Shown: positions 1-7,499 of the stretch, piece by piece
How positions within the stretch are numbered: the stretch's first letter is position 1
Layout: each line of letters begins with the position of its first letter
Assembly (NCBI RefSeq): GCF_005280255.1
Contig: NZ_CP040018.1
Span: 5,332,001-5,396,000 of the forward strand
DNA: 64,000 nucleotides
Origin: Arthrobacter sp. 24S4-2
Lineage (GTDB): Bacteria; Actinomycetota; Actinomycetes; Actinomycetales; Micrococcaceae
Direction: 5' to 3'
Notes under the pieces: model-generated
What the model saw: only the letters and a program-made list of their open reading frames with translations
Told to the model about the DNA's origin: nothing
The model's database searches: none
Position numbers and translations under genes: made by a program

Positions 1-355
1 TCACTTTGTGCCAGAGTTCCAAAGTGGTTTCCAGAAACGGGACCGGCGAGGTAATGCCGGCGATGTTGGCGAGGGCACCCACTGGCGGCAGGTTGCCGGC
101 GCTGACTTCTGCGGCCACAGCCTTGTACGCGGCGTTGACGGAGCCCTCATTGGCGACGTCAATCTCGTGGCCGAAGGCGGGGACGTTGAATTCGTTGCCG
201 ATTTCAGCGGCGACCTTGGCGGACTTCTCGCCGTCGAGGTCCAGGATCACCACCGCCCAGCCCTGGTTGGCGTAGCGGCGGGCGGTGGTGATGCCAATGC
301 CGCGGTCCGAGGTGGCTCCGGTGAGGACGGCGGTGCGCTGGATGGTGGTGGTCAT
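1..355 (-). CDS. SDR-family oxidoreductase, partial (N-terminal part)
   Basis: The reverse strand reads from an ATG at 355-353, preceded by AAGGAG, to the window edge without a stop, giving about 118 residues. It begins MTTTIQRTAVLTGATSDRGI, an SDR glycine motif (TGATSDRGIG in place of TGxxxGxG), followed by an acidic residue after the second strand (ILDLDG) that suggests NAD(H), and an NIAG motif near residue 104. The catalytic YxxxK lies outside the window. It sits 46 nt downstream of the isomerase-like gene on the same strand, so the two are probably cotranscribed and act on the same sugar or polyol. The substrate cannot be told. Confidence 0.85.
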   Translation of the reverse strand, partial: MTTTIQRTAVLTGATSDRGIGITTARRYANQGWAVVILDLDGEKSAKVAAEIGNEFNVPAFGHEIDVANEGSVNAAYKAVAAEVSAGNLPPVGALANIAGITSPVPFLETTLELWHKV

Positions 356-401
356 GATGATGCTCCTTGGAATTGGTAGTAGGCGTTGCTGATGAAGTGG
401 T

Positions 402-1226
402 TCAGATGAGGTCGGTGATGAAGCTTGCCGCCTTGGCGGCTGCCGCGGGTCGTTCGTCATGGGTGACGTCCCGGGTTTCCAGTTCCAGCGAGAAGTGTCC
501 GGTGTAACTGCGGTTGGCGAGGGAGCGGAGCCCGGCAGCAAAGTCCACGTGGCCGTTGCCGATGCTGAGGTTGATGTTGCCGGGAACTGCGTCACGCAGG
601 TGCACGTGGGCGATCCGGCCTTCGTGGCGGCCGATGTATTCCAGCGGGTCCTCGCCGGCGGCGACGATGTGGCTGAAGTCCATCACGATCCCCACGCCGG
701 AACCTGCCAGCCGCTGGGCCAGCAGTTCCGCGCGCTCCAGGTTCCAGCAGAAGCGCAGGAAGTGCAGGGATTCTGTCCAGAGTTCGACGCCGAACTCAGC
801 GGCACGCTGTCCGGCGTGGATGAGCTGGGCCGCGATGGTGTCCAGGTCCTCGTCAACGCTACGGACCGGGTCGTGGCCCAACGCGCCGCACGGAAGGACC
901 AGCGCTTTCGCGCCGGTGTTCGCGGTGAGGGTCAGCAGCGCTTCCAGGTGCCGTTCGCGGGCGGCAAGCTGGCCGGCGTCGAGCACTGCGTTGAGGTCCC
1001 CGATGTCCCCGTTGATCGAGCGGACGCGGAGTCCCGAGGCAGCAACCTCCGCCGTGACGGCCGTGACGGCGTCCGCATCCAGGTCGTAGGGGACGTGGTC
1101 GCAGACGCCGGGCAGGGCGCCAAGGTCGACTTCCTCGAAGTCCAGGCCGCCGATGGTCCGCAGGGCGGTGCTCAGGTCCTGGTGGCGGAAGCTGATGGAC
1201 GAGCAGCCGAGTCGGGAGTTGAACAT
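402..1226 (-). CDS. Sugar phosphate isomerase/epimerase family protein (xylose isomerase-like TIM barrel)
   Basis: 274 residues resembling the AP-endonuclease-2/xylose-isomerase-like TIM-barrel family (IolE, hydroxypyruvate isomerase, tagatose epimerase relatives). Likely metal ligands are visible as WTESLHF, VMDFSH, HVHLRD and LELET. The start at 1226 (MFNSRLG) is preferred over longer in-frame starts at 1295 and 1247 because AGAGGA lies 9 nt before it and the longer forms would run into the operator repeats. It leads a leftward unit with the SDR and diverges from the MFS-transketolase operon. Role inferred: interconversion of a ketose or keto-acid intermediate before cleavage by the neighbouring transketolase. 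The exact substrate is not shown. Confidence 0.8.
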   Translation of the reverse strand: MFNSRLGCSSISFRHQDLSTALRTIGGLDFEEVDLGALPGVCDHVPYDLDADAVTAVTAEVAASGLRVRSINGDIGDLNAVLDAGQLAARERHLEALLTLTANTGAKALVLPCGALGHDPVRSVDEDLDTIAAQLIHAGQRAAEFGVELWTESLHFLRFCWNLERAELLAQRLAGSGVGIVMDFSHIVAAGEDPLEYIGRHEGRIAHVHLRDAVPGNINLSIGNGHVDFAAGLRSLANRSYTGHFSLELETRDVTHDERPAAAAKAASFITDLI

Positions 1227-1283
1227 CTTCGTTGATCCTCTGGTCATGCCCGGGGCGGTAGTGATGGAAACCACACTACGGAA

Positions 1284-1325
1284 GTTAACTGTCAACAGTC
1301 AACCCTTGAAGTTGACTGTTGACAG
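1284..1325. promoter_or_regulatory. Paired operator, perfect 15-bp inverted repeat
   Basis: CTGTCAACAGTCAAC at 1289-1303 and its exact reverse complement GTTGACTGTTGACAG at 1311-1325 are separated by 7 nt. A further overlapping match, GTTAACTGTCAACAG, starts at 1284. The motif GTTRACWGTYRACAG recurs at 1361-1375 and, with one or two changes, next to the GntR gene, so these are likely binding sites of the regulator at 4839-5498. They lie between two divergent transcription units. Confidence 0.75.
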
Positions 1326-1360
1326 ATCTTCATGATGCGGGTCACACTGGCGTATCATTT

Positions 1361-1375
1361 GTTAACAGTCGACAG
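1361..1375 (+). promoter_or_regulatory. Single operator before the MFS-transketolase operon
   Basis: GTTAACAGTCGACAG, the same motif as at 1311-1325. A possible -10 (TATCAT, 1353-1358) lies just upstream, so the operator would cover the transcription start of the rightward operon, which fits repression. The -10 assignment is a guess. Confidence 0.65.
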
Positions 1376-1418
1376 TGCCGATGCGGAAGCGTCGGTAGCT
1401 CTTCGAAAGGGATTCACA

Positions 1419-2756
1419 ATGAGCAAAGAAGCTCTCACCATGCGGGGACCGGTCCACGGCACCAAAGACGCCAAGCGCGTCGCCATTGGGTCCAGCGTCG
1501 GCGCAGTCATCGAGACCTATGACTTCATCGGTTTCGGCACCGCAGCAGCCCTGTACTTCGGCACTGCCTTCTTCCCCACCGGAGACCCGGTGACCGGGAC
1601 ACTGGCCGCCTTCGCCACCCTGGGCGTCGGCTTTGCCGCCCGCCCGATCGGCGGCATCATCGGCGGCCACCTCGGAGACAAGCTCGGCCGCAAACCCGTC
1701 CTGGTCGCGTCCCTGATCCTCATGGGCGTCGCCACCTTCATCATCGGATTGCTCCCCACCTACAGCCAGGTTGGCCTCCTTGCCCCTGCGCTGCTGGTGT
1801 TCGTCCGGATCGTCCAGGGCCTGGCCTTTGGCGCTGAATGGGGAGGCGCCATCCTGATGAGCTACGAGCATGCACCCTGGAAGTCCAAGGGCAAATACAC
1901 CGGAATGGTCCAGGCCGGCTTCCCGGTAGGCCTGCTGCTCGCCAACCTGGTGTTCCTGGTCAGCGTCCAGCTCGGCGGCGAACTCGCCTGGCGCATTCCC
2001 TTCCTTGCCAGCATCGTGCTGGTGGTTGTCGGCCTGATCATCCGCTCCAAGGTCCCCGAATCCCCCGTCTTCGATGAGATCAAGGACAGCGGCACCATCG
2101 TGAAGTCCCCCATCGTCGAGGTCCTCAAGACCGACTGGCGCAACATCGTCAAGGGCATCGGCCTCCGCATCGCCGAGACCGCCGGCTACGCCGTCTCCAT
2201 CACGTACATGATTTCCTACCTGAACAGCCAGCACCTGGCCGACAAGACCCAGACGCTCGTGGCCCTGTGCATCGCCTCCGCAATCGGCATCTTCGCCACG
2301 CAGGCCTGGGCCCGGCTGACGGACAGGATCGGCCGGCGCCCGCTCTACATCTGGTCCTGCGCCTTCGCCCTGCTGTTCGCGATCCCCATGTTCCTGCTGG
2401 TCAACACCGGCCTGTTCATCTTCGTCATCGCCACCCTGGTGCTCTCCTACGCGGTCTGCCAGAACTCACTGGCCGGCGCCCAGGGTGCATGGTTCCCCGA
2501 GCTCTTCCAGGCCAAGACCCGAGCCTCCGGCGCCTCGCTGGCCTACCAGATCTCCGCCATGGTCTCCGGCTTCACCCCCTTCATCACCACGCTCCTGTTC
2601 GTCAGCTTCGGCTGGATGGGACCGGCACTCCTCTTCGGCACCTACGCCGCCATCGGCCTGTGGGCCGCCGTCGTCACCCGTGAAACGTGGGGCAAGCGCG
2701 AACGCGAGTTCGCCGACGAAGCCACCAAAAGCACCCCCCAGTCGGTGAACGCCTGA
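1419..2756 (+). CDS. MFS transporter, metabolite:H+ symporter (MHS) type
   Basis: 445 residues with about 12 hydrophobic segments. MHS features are visible: ETYDFIGFG in the first segment (residues 32-40), GHLGDKLGRKP in loop 2-3 (83-93) and ARLTDRIGRRP in loop 8-9 (near 297). The family includes ShiA, KgtP and ProP, which import organic acids, shikimate or osmolytes with protons. The ATG at 1419 with GAAAGGGA upstream is chosen over an in-frame ATG at 1332 that would lie inside the operator region. Its stop overlaps the transketolase start by 1 nt (TGATG), so uptake and catabolism are coupled. Probably imports the substrate of this locus. Confidence 0.88.
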   Translation: MSKEALTMRGPVHGTKDAKRVAIGSSVGAVIETYDFIGFGTAAALYFGTAFFPTGDPVTGTLAAFATLGVGFAARPIGGIIGGHLGDKLGRKPVLVASLILMGVATFIIGLLPTYSQVGLLAPALLVFVRIVQGLAFGAEWGGAILMSYEHAPWKSKGKYTGMVQAGFPVGLLLANLVFLVSVQLGGELAWRIPFLASIVLVVVGLIIRSKVPESPVFDEIKDSGTIVKSPIVEVLKTDWRNIVKGIGLRIAETAGYAVSITYMISYLNSQHLADKTQTLVALCIASAIGIFATQAWARLTDRIGRRPLYIWSCAFALLFAIPMFLLVNTGLFIFVIATLVLSYAVCQNSLAGAQGAWFPELFQAKTRASGASLAYQISAMVSGFTPFITTLLFVSFGWMGPALLFGTYAAIGLWAAVVTRETWGKREREFADEATKSTPQSVNA

Positions 2757-3703
2757 TGGCAATGACCCAGGAACTGCAAAGCGCGGCACGCGCAGGAAAC
2801 GAACAAGCAGGAAACGAACAAGCCGGGAACGAACCAACGGCCGGGGAAACGCCGGCGGCTCGCCTCGAGCGGGTTTCCGCTGCCGCCTACCGCATCCGTC
2901 ACCATGCCCTGAATATGGGTGAGGTGCAGGGCCAGGGCTATGTCGGCCAGGCGCTCGGCGCCGCGGACATGCTGGCTGTGGTCTACGCGGACCAGCTGCG
3001 CTTCCGGTCCGAGGATCCGGAATGGGAGGCGCGGGACCGCTTCCTGCTCTCCACCGGGCACTACGCGATCGGACACTACGCCGCACTGGCCGAGGCCGGC
3101 ATCGTCCCGGTGGAGGAGCTGGAGACCTACGGCTCGGACGATTCCCGGCTGCCGATGTCCGGCATGTCCACCTACACACCGGGCATGGAGATCTCCGGCG
3201 GCTCCCTGGGCCACGGCCTCACCATCGCCATCGGCATGGCACTGGGCCTCCGGTACCAGGACTCTGCGGCGAGGATTTACAACTTCCTCTCCGACGGCGA
3301 ACTGGACGAAGGCTCCACGTGGGAGGCCGCCATGGGCGCGCACCACCACCAGTTGGGCAACCTCACCGCCATGGTGGACATCAACGCGCTGCAGGCAGAC
3401 GGGAAGACGGACACCGTGCTTCGCACGGAGCCCGTGACGGAGAAGTGGGAGTCCTTCGGCTGGTACACCCAGCGCGTGGACGGGAACGACGTCGGTGCGC
3501 TGCTGGCGGCGTTCGACAACGCAGCCGCCCAGGCCGCCGCCGTCGGACGTCCTTCCGTGATCCTGTGCGACACAAAGGTGGGCCGCGGAGTACCGCTGCT
3601 GGAGAAGCGCGAGAAGGCGCACTTCATGCGCATCGAGGAACACGAATGGCAGCAATGCCGCGAGCAGCTGACCGCAGGATTCGAAGGAAAGGCCGCACGA
3701 TGA
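2756..3703 (+). CDS. Transketolase, N-terminal (thiamine diphosphate-binding) subunit
   Basis: 315 residues, half the length of ordinary one-chain transketolase, matching the separate N-terminal subunit. The thiamine-diphosphate/magnesium motif SDGELDEGSTWEA is near residues 179-191, and conserved histidines are at GHYAIGHYAALAEAG (near 101) and GGSLGHG (near 148). The ATG overlaps the upstream stop by 1 nt. The first 40 residues are a low-complexity tail containing three AGNE(Q/P) units. It pairs with the next gene to form an active heterodimer. Split transketolases in catabolic operons act on unusual ketose phosphates (known cases: apulose-4-phosphate, sulfofructose), so a housekeeping pentose role is less likely. 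Confidence 0.9.
   Translation: MAMTQELQSAARAGNEQAGNEQAGNEPTAGETPAARLERVSAAAYRIRHHALNMGEVQGQGYVGQALGAADMLAVVYADQLRFRSEDPEWEARDRFLLSTGHYAIGHYAALAEAGIVPVEELETYGSDDSRLPMSGMSTYTPGMEISGGSLGHGLTIAIGMALGLRYQDSAARIYNFLSDGELDEGSTWEAAMGAHHHQLGNLTAMVDINALQADGKTDTVLRTEPVTEKWESFGWYTQRVDGNDVGALLAAFDNAAAQAAAVGRPSVILCDTKVGRGVPLLEKREKAHFMRIEEHEWQQCREQLTAGFEGKAAR
2792..2836 (+). repeat. Three tandem 15-bp units inside the transketolase N-terminal tail
   Basis: GCAGGAAACGAACAA occurs twice in tandem (2792-2806, 2807-2821) and a diverged third unit follows (GCCGGGAACGAACCA, 2822-2836). Each unit is a multiple of three, so it encodes repeated AGNEQ residues and copy number can change without breaking the frame. 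Confidence 0.8.
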
Positions 3704-4722
3704 GCGCCGCCACCGCCTCAAAGGGCACAGCAGTAAAGGGCGTCGCCCCCAAGCTGAAGACCTCGGCCATGATCGCGTCCTTCGCTGATCCCGGCCAGAA
3801 GACCGCCTCCGCACCGTTCGGGCACGCCCTGGTCAAGGCCGCGCAGGAGAACGACAGGATCGTTGGCCTCACCGCGGACCTGGGCAAGTACACCGACATG
3901 CACATCTTCGCCCAGGCCTTCCCCGAACGGTTCTTCCAGATGGGCATGGCCGAACAGTTGCTCTTCGGGGCGGCCGCCGGATTGGCCGAGACCGGCTTGG
4001 TGCCGTTCGCATCCACCTACTCGGTGTTCGCGGCGCGGCGGGCCTACGACTTCCTCTGCCTGGACAGCGCCGAACCGAACCTGAACGTGAACATCGTGGG
4101 AGGCCTGCCCGGGTTAACCACCGGCTACGGCCCCAGCCACCAGGCCACCGAGGACATGGCGATCTTCCGCGGCATGCCCAATCTGACCATCGTGGATCCC
4201 TGCGACTCGATCGACATTGAGCAGGCCGTCCCACAGCTCGCGACCAGTGAGGGCCCCACGTACCTGCGGCTGCTGCGCGGCAACGTGCCCACCGTGCTGG
4301 ACGAGTACGGCTACACCTTCGAGCTCGGCAAGGCGAAGGTCCTGCGCGGCGGGAACGACGTCGTCTTCATCTCCAGCGGACTCATGACCATGCGGGCGCT
4401 GCAGGCCGCCAAGGCGCTGGCCGAACACAACGTGGATGTCGCCGTCGTTCACACGCCCACCATCAAACCTTTCGACGCGGCGACCGTCCTCGCCGAGATC
4501 AACACGGACCGCCTGGCCGTGACGCTGGAAAACCACAGCGTGATCGGCGGCCTGTTCGAAACCGTCGCGTCCGCCGTCGTGACCGCGGGACTGGGCAAAC
4601 GGGTGGTGCCGGTGGCGTTGCCGGACGAGTTCCTCGATGCCGGCGCGCTGCCCACGCTGCACGAGCGCTACGGCCTGTCCGTCCAGCGGATCGTGGCGAA
4701 GGTCCTCGCAGAACTGGGCTAG
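3700..4722 (+). CDS. Transketolase, C-terminal (pyrimidine-binding) subunit
   Basis: 340 residues. The catalytic glutamate that activates thiamine diphosphate is in MGMAEQLLFGAAAGLAETG (near residue 83), followed by the Pyr-domain motif GLTTGYGPSHQATEDMA and a C-terminal transketolase fold. The start ATG shares ATGA with the stop of the N-terminal subunit (4-nt overlap), as expected for subunits made in equal amounts. A strong hairpin follows at 4730-4774. Product inferred: transfer of a two-carbon unit from a ketose phosphate to an aldose phosphate. No sugar kinase is seen in the window, so phosphorylation is presumably encoded left of it or elsewhere. Confidence 0.9.
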   Translation: MSAATASKGTAVKGVAPKLKTSAMIASFADPGQKTASAPFGHALVKAAQENDRIVGLTADLGKYTDMHIFAQAFPERFFQMGMAEQLLFGAAAGLAETGLVPFASTYSVFAARRAYDFLCLDSAEPNLNVNIVGGLPGLTTGYGPSHQATEDMAIFRGMPNLTIVDPCDSIDIEQAVPQLATSEGPTYLRLLRGNVPTVLDEYGYTFELGKAKVLRGGNDVVFISSGLMTMRALQAAKALAEHNVDVAVVHTPTIKPFDAATVLAEINTDRLAVTLENHSVIGGLFETVASAVVTAGLGKRVVPVALPDEFLDAGALPTLHERYGLSVQRIVAKVLAELG

Positions 4723-4729
4723 GCCGATC

Positions 4730-4774
4730 GGCAGAAGCGCGGACCCGGATACAAGACGGGTCCGCGCTTCTGCC
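4730..4774 (+). terminator. Intrinsic-type hairpin after the transketolase operon
   Basis: A perfect 18-bp stem (4730-4747 with 4757-4774) closes a 9-nt loop 8 nt after the stop codon. There is no long T run. It separates the transketolase operon from the GntR gene. Confidence 0.8.
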
Positions 4775-4780
4775 GTAAGA

Positions 4781-4814
4781 TCAACAGTTAACACACCGAC
4801 TGTAAACAGTCGAC
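4781..4814. promoter_or_regulatory. GntR autoregulatory operators
   Basis: TCAACAGTTAAC (4781-4792) and CTGTAAACAGTCGAC (4800-4814) are reverse-strand matches to the GTTRACWGTYRACAG motif found at 1284-1375. They lie 25-58 nt before the GntR start, which points to autoregulation and links the regulator to the divergent promoters 3.4 kb away. Confidence 0.7.
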
Positions 4815-4838
4815 CACTGACAGTGAGGAAGTGCCGCG

Positions 4839-5498
4839 ATGGCCGGAGTGACAGCGCCCCTGTTGGGACTGCAGAAGAAGAGCCTCCGCGAGCAGGCACT
4901 TTCTGCCCTGCGCACCGCCATCACCAGCGGAGAGCTGGAACCGGGCCGGCACCTGGTGGAAACCGAACTCTCGGACATGCTCCAGATCAGCCGGGGAACC
5001 CTCCGGGAGGCGTTGCGGCAGCTGGAGCAGGAGGGCCTGTTGTCGGCCGGACCGCGGGGCCGCCTTTCCGTCCGGCACCTCGACGCCAAGGAAATCCGGG
5101 ACATCTACTCTGTGCGGGCGGCGCTGGAATCCCTCGCAGCGCGCACCCTGTGCGAACTGCCGGACCGCCAGTACGTGATCGGGTCGCTGCGCGCGGCCAT
5201 CGGTGCCATGGATGCCGCGGCCAAGGGTAGTCTCGAGGAGCGGATCGAATCGGACCTCGATTTCCACCGCACCCTGTGCCGTCTCACGGGCAATGAGACG
5301 CTCCTCCACTCCTGGGAATCCCTGGAAGGCTCGATTCGTATGTCCATCATGTTTGCCGGCCTGGAAAAGGGCGTTTCGAACATGAGCGTGGACCGGCACC
5401 ACGACATCGTGGCAGCCATTGAAACCGGCGACGCCTCCCTGGCCCGGAAGACCATCCGGGAACACATGGACACCGCCGCGGACAACCTGGTGGCGTAG
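4839..5498 (+). CDS. GntR-family transcriptional regulator (FCD domain)
   Basis: 219 residues. The N-terminal winged helix-turn-helix includes LREQALSALRTAITSGEL and RGTLREALRQLEQEGLLS (about residues 15-65). The C-terminal half is all-helical with the FCD pattern (DFHRTLCRLTGN near 140, histidines in DRHHDIVAAIETGD near 185), a domain that often binds metal plus a small organic acid or sugar acid. It follows the transketolase terminator and has its own copies of the operator, so it most likely represses the locus until the inducer is present. Confidence 0.88.
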   Translation: MAGVTAPLLGLQKKSLREQALSALRTAITSGELEPGRHLVETELSDMLQISRGTLREALRQLEQEGLLSAGPRGRLSVRHLDAKEIRDIYSVRAALESLAARTLCELPDRQYVIGSLRAAIGAMDAAAKGSLEERIESDLDFHRTLCRLTGNETLLHSWESLEGSIRMSIMFAGLEKGVSNMSVDRHHDIVAAIETGDASLARKTIREHMDTAADNLVA

Positions 5499-5529
5499 AA
5501 GGCCCGGCTCCACGGCCTACGCTGGGCAC

Positions 5530-5958
5530 ATGACCGAGCAAAAGAAGACGTGGCACGCCGAACACAAAGCCGGCCTGAGCAGGGGGCAACGGGCAGCTGA
5601 CGTCCTGCGCAACGGCATGGGCAGCTGGCCGTTCGTGGGAATCTTCATAGCGTCCATGATGGTGTGGGCACTGCTCAACTCAATTGTTCTTGCCAACAAT
5701 GCCTGGGATCCCTATCCCTACATCCTGCTGAACCTGTTCCTGTCCATGCTGGCTGGCCTACAGGGCGCCATCCTGCTCATCGCCGCCAAGCGGCAGGATG
5801 CCATCGCAGCCGCCATGGCCCAGCATGACTACGACACGGATGTACAGGCGGAAGACGAAATCCAGAAACTCACCGCCATCAACAACCAACAGCTGGAGAT
5901 CCTCCGGGAACTGCGGCAGCTCCTGGCCGAACGTGACGGCAAGGCGACGGCTCAGTAG
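5530..5958 (+). CDS. DUF1003 family membrane protein
   Basis: 142 residues. Two hydrophobic segments (about residues 38-56 and 66-85) flank the family motif DPYPYILLNLFLS, and a charged, probably coiled C-terminal tail follows (ILRELRQLL). The ATG at 5530 is used because the region before it overlaps the GntR stop. Its stop overlaps the tail of the convergent SDR by 7 nt. Members are cytoplasmic-membrane proteins of unknown role. Confidence 0.85.
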   Translation: MTEQKKTWHAEHKAGLSRGQRAADVLRNGMGSWPFVGIFIASMMVWALLNSIVLANNAWDPYPYILLNLFLSMLAGLQGAILLIAAKRQDAIAAAMAQHDYDTDVQAEDEIQKLTAINNQQLEILRELRQLLAERDGKATAQ

Positions 5959-6748
5959 TCCACGATCGCGCCGCAGGAAATATTCACCGTGGCGTCAGTG
6001 ATGGCGCCGGCCCGGTCCGAGGCGATGAATACAGCCACGTTGCCCACGTCTTCCAGCGTCGCCGTCCGGTTCAGGTGAGCAGTCCGGGTGATTTCCTCCA
6101 CGATCTCCTCACGGCCTTCGGCTTGCCAGGGAATGGTTTCCACGATCCCGCCCGTAACCAGGGTGACCACCCTGATGCCGTTCTTGCCGAGCTCCAGCGC
6201 CCACTGCCGGCGCTGACCCTCCATGGCGTCCAGCGCGATCTTGAACCCGCCCAGCCCGGCCAGGGTCTGGGGCCGGAGCCGCCGAACATCAGGACGACGC
6301 CGGACCGCTGCCTGATCATGTGGCGCGCCGCGGCGCGGGTGGTGAGGAAGTGCGTGCGCGTCGCGGCGTTGATGGGCTGGGTGAAGTCATCGGCTGAGAT
6401 GTCCATCAGCGGCTGCTGGACGTCCCCGTACGAGATCAGGTTGAAGGAGACGTCGATGCGCCGGCTCTTCTTCGCCGCCTGGTCCACGAACGCGTTCACC
6501 TGGGTTTCGTCCAGGGCGTCCACGACGGCGGTTTCCGCCACGCCGCCTGCCTCACGGATGTCCCGGGCTACTTTCAGGAGGCGGGACTCCGTGCGGCCGG
6601 CCAGGAAGACATCCGCGCCTTCCGCCGCGAAGGCCCGGGCGACGGCACCACCGACGGGACCGCCCGCCCCGTACACGAGGGCGGTGCGGCCCCGCAGCAG
6701 GCCGTTTGGGACTGTCCCGTTGGGCTCCTTACCGTTTTCCAGCAGCAT
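5952..6748 (-). pseudogene. SDR-family oxidoreductase with a single frameshift
   Basis: The start region (MLLENGKEPNG, GGAGG before it) carries an SDR nucleotide motif GAGGPVGGAVA and acidic discrimination typical of the family. The frame runs to about 6273, then homologous sequence continues in another frame (DAMEGQRRQWALELGKNGIR) to a stop at 5952-5954 ending in ISCGAIVDY. Adding one base to the four-G run at 6269-6272 (four C on the coding strand) restores one open frame of about 265 codons. The usual YxxxK is not evident around the break, where the sequence reads FGGSGP then TLAGLGGFKIALDAME, a pattern seen in divergent SDRs. Either a real frameshift or a sequencing error; the latter is favoured because three other genes show the same lesion. 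Confidence 0.75.
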
Positions 6749-6848
6749 TGCGGGCCTCCTGCCCCGGAGTGGTGAATCCCTCCACTATGTTCTTGCGGGC
6801 GGCAGGTCGCAAGGGTTCCACTTCGGCTGGAGGCTCAAGCGCAGCGGC

Positions 6849-7499
6849 TCATTCCTTGATCTGCTCCCGCCCCTCCTGCACTTCGAAGTCCCCCACCTCC
6901 AGCTCGCCAGCACCAAACGCTGTGGGCTCCAGGACCAGGTAGACCGCGCCTGACGCCGTGGTCTTGCTCCGGGCCAGGGTGAAAGCGGACGGCGCGGCCC
7001 CCGATTCAAAGAGCCGCTTGCCCTGGCCGAGCACCACGGGAAAGACGATAATCCTGTATTCGTCCACCAAGCCTGCATCGTGCAGGGCGCGGGCCAGACG
7101 GTGGCTGCCGTGCACCTGCAGTTCCCGGCCGGGGCCGGACTTGAGGTCGTCGATCGCTTCCAGAAAGTTGCCGGAAAGAATGGTTGTGTCGTTCCAGGTG
7201 GCTTCGGTGATCGTGTTGGAAACCACGTACTTGGGCAGGGCGTTGAGCGCTGCTGCCACGGTGTTGTCCGGGTCGGTGACCTCTTCCCAGTAGGGCTGGA
7301 ACAGCTGGTACGTGGTCCGGCCGAGAAGGATGGCATCGGCCTCGGCGAACCAGCCGTCAACGATCCGGCCGAAGTCGTCGTCAACGTGCGGGACCAGCCA
7401 GCCGCCGAATTCGAATCCGCCACTGGTGTCCTCTTCCCTGCCGCCAGGGCCCTGCATGACGCCGTCGAGGGTCAGGAACGTGTGGACCGTGAGTCTCAT
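6849..7499 (-). CDS. RibD C-terminal/dihydrofolate reductase-like protein
   Basis: 216 residues starting MRLTVHTFLTLDGVMQ, the typical opening of the RibD-C family (bacterial dihydrofolate-reductase-like proteins). LLGRTTYQLFQPYW and the GGREE-type loop are recognisable, as is the strand VVSNTI. Most members are uncharacterised NADPH-binding reductases. The ATG overlaps the upstream DUF4389 gene stop by 4 nt (ATGA), so the two are translationally coupled. Confidence 0.85.
   Translation of the reverse strand: MRLTVHTFLTLDGVMQGPGGREEDTSGGFEFGGWLVPHVDDDFGRIVDGWFAEADAILLGRTTYQLFQPYWEEVTDPDNTVAAALNALPKYVVSNTITEATWNDTTILSGNFLEAIDDLKSGPGRELQVHGSHRLARALHDAGLVDEYRIIVFPVVLGQGKRLFESGAAPSAFTLARSKTTASGAVYLVLEPTAFGAGELEVGDFEVQEGREQIKE

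Noticed and set aside
459..1235. Long open frame opposite the isomerase-like gene
   Set aside because: High-GC codon bias keeps the opposite frames open; no ribosome-binding site and protein-like features only on the other strand. The same reasoning rejects 12011-13273, 26070-27332, 41693-43255, 48895-50751 and 59499-60824.
3700..4722. 1-deoxyxylulose-5-phosphate synthase C-terminal half
   Set aside because: The motifs and the split layout fit transketolase subunits, and the context is catabolic.
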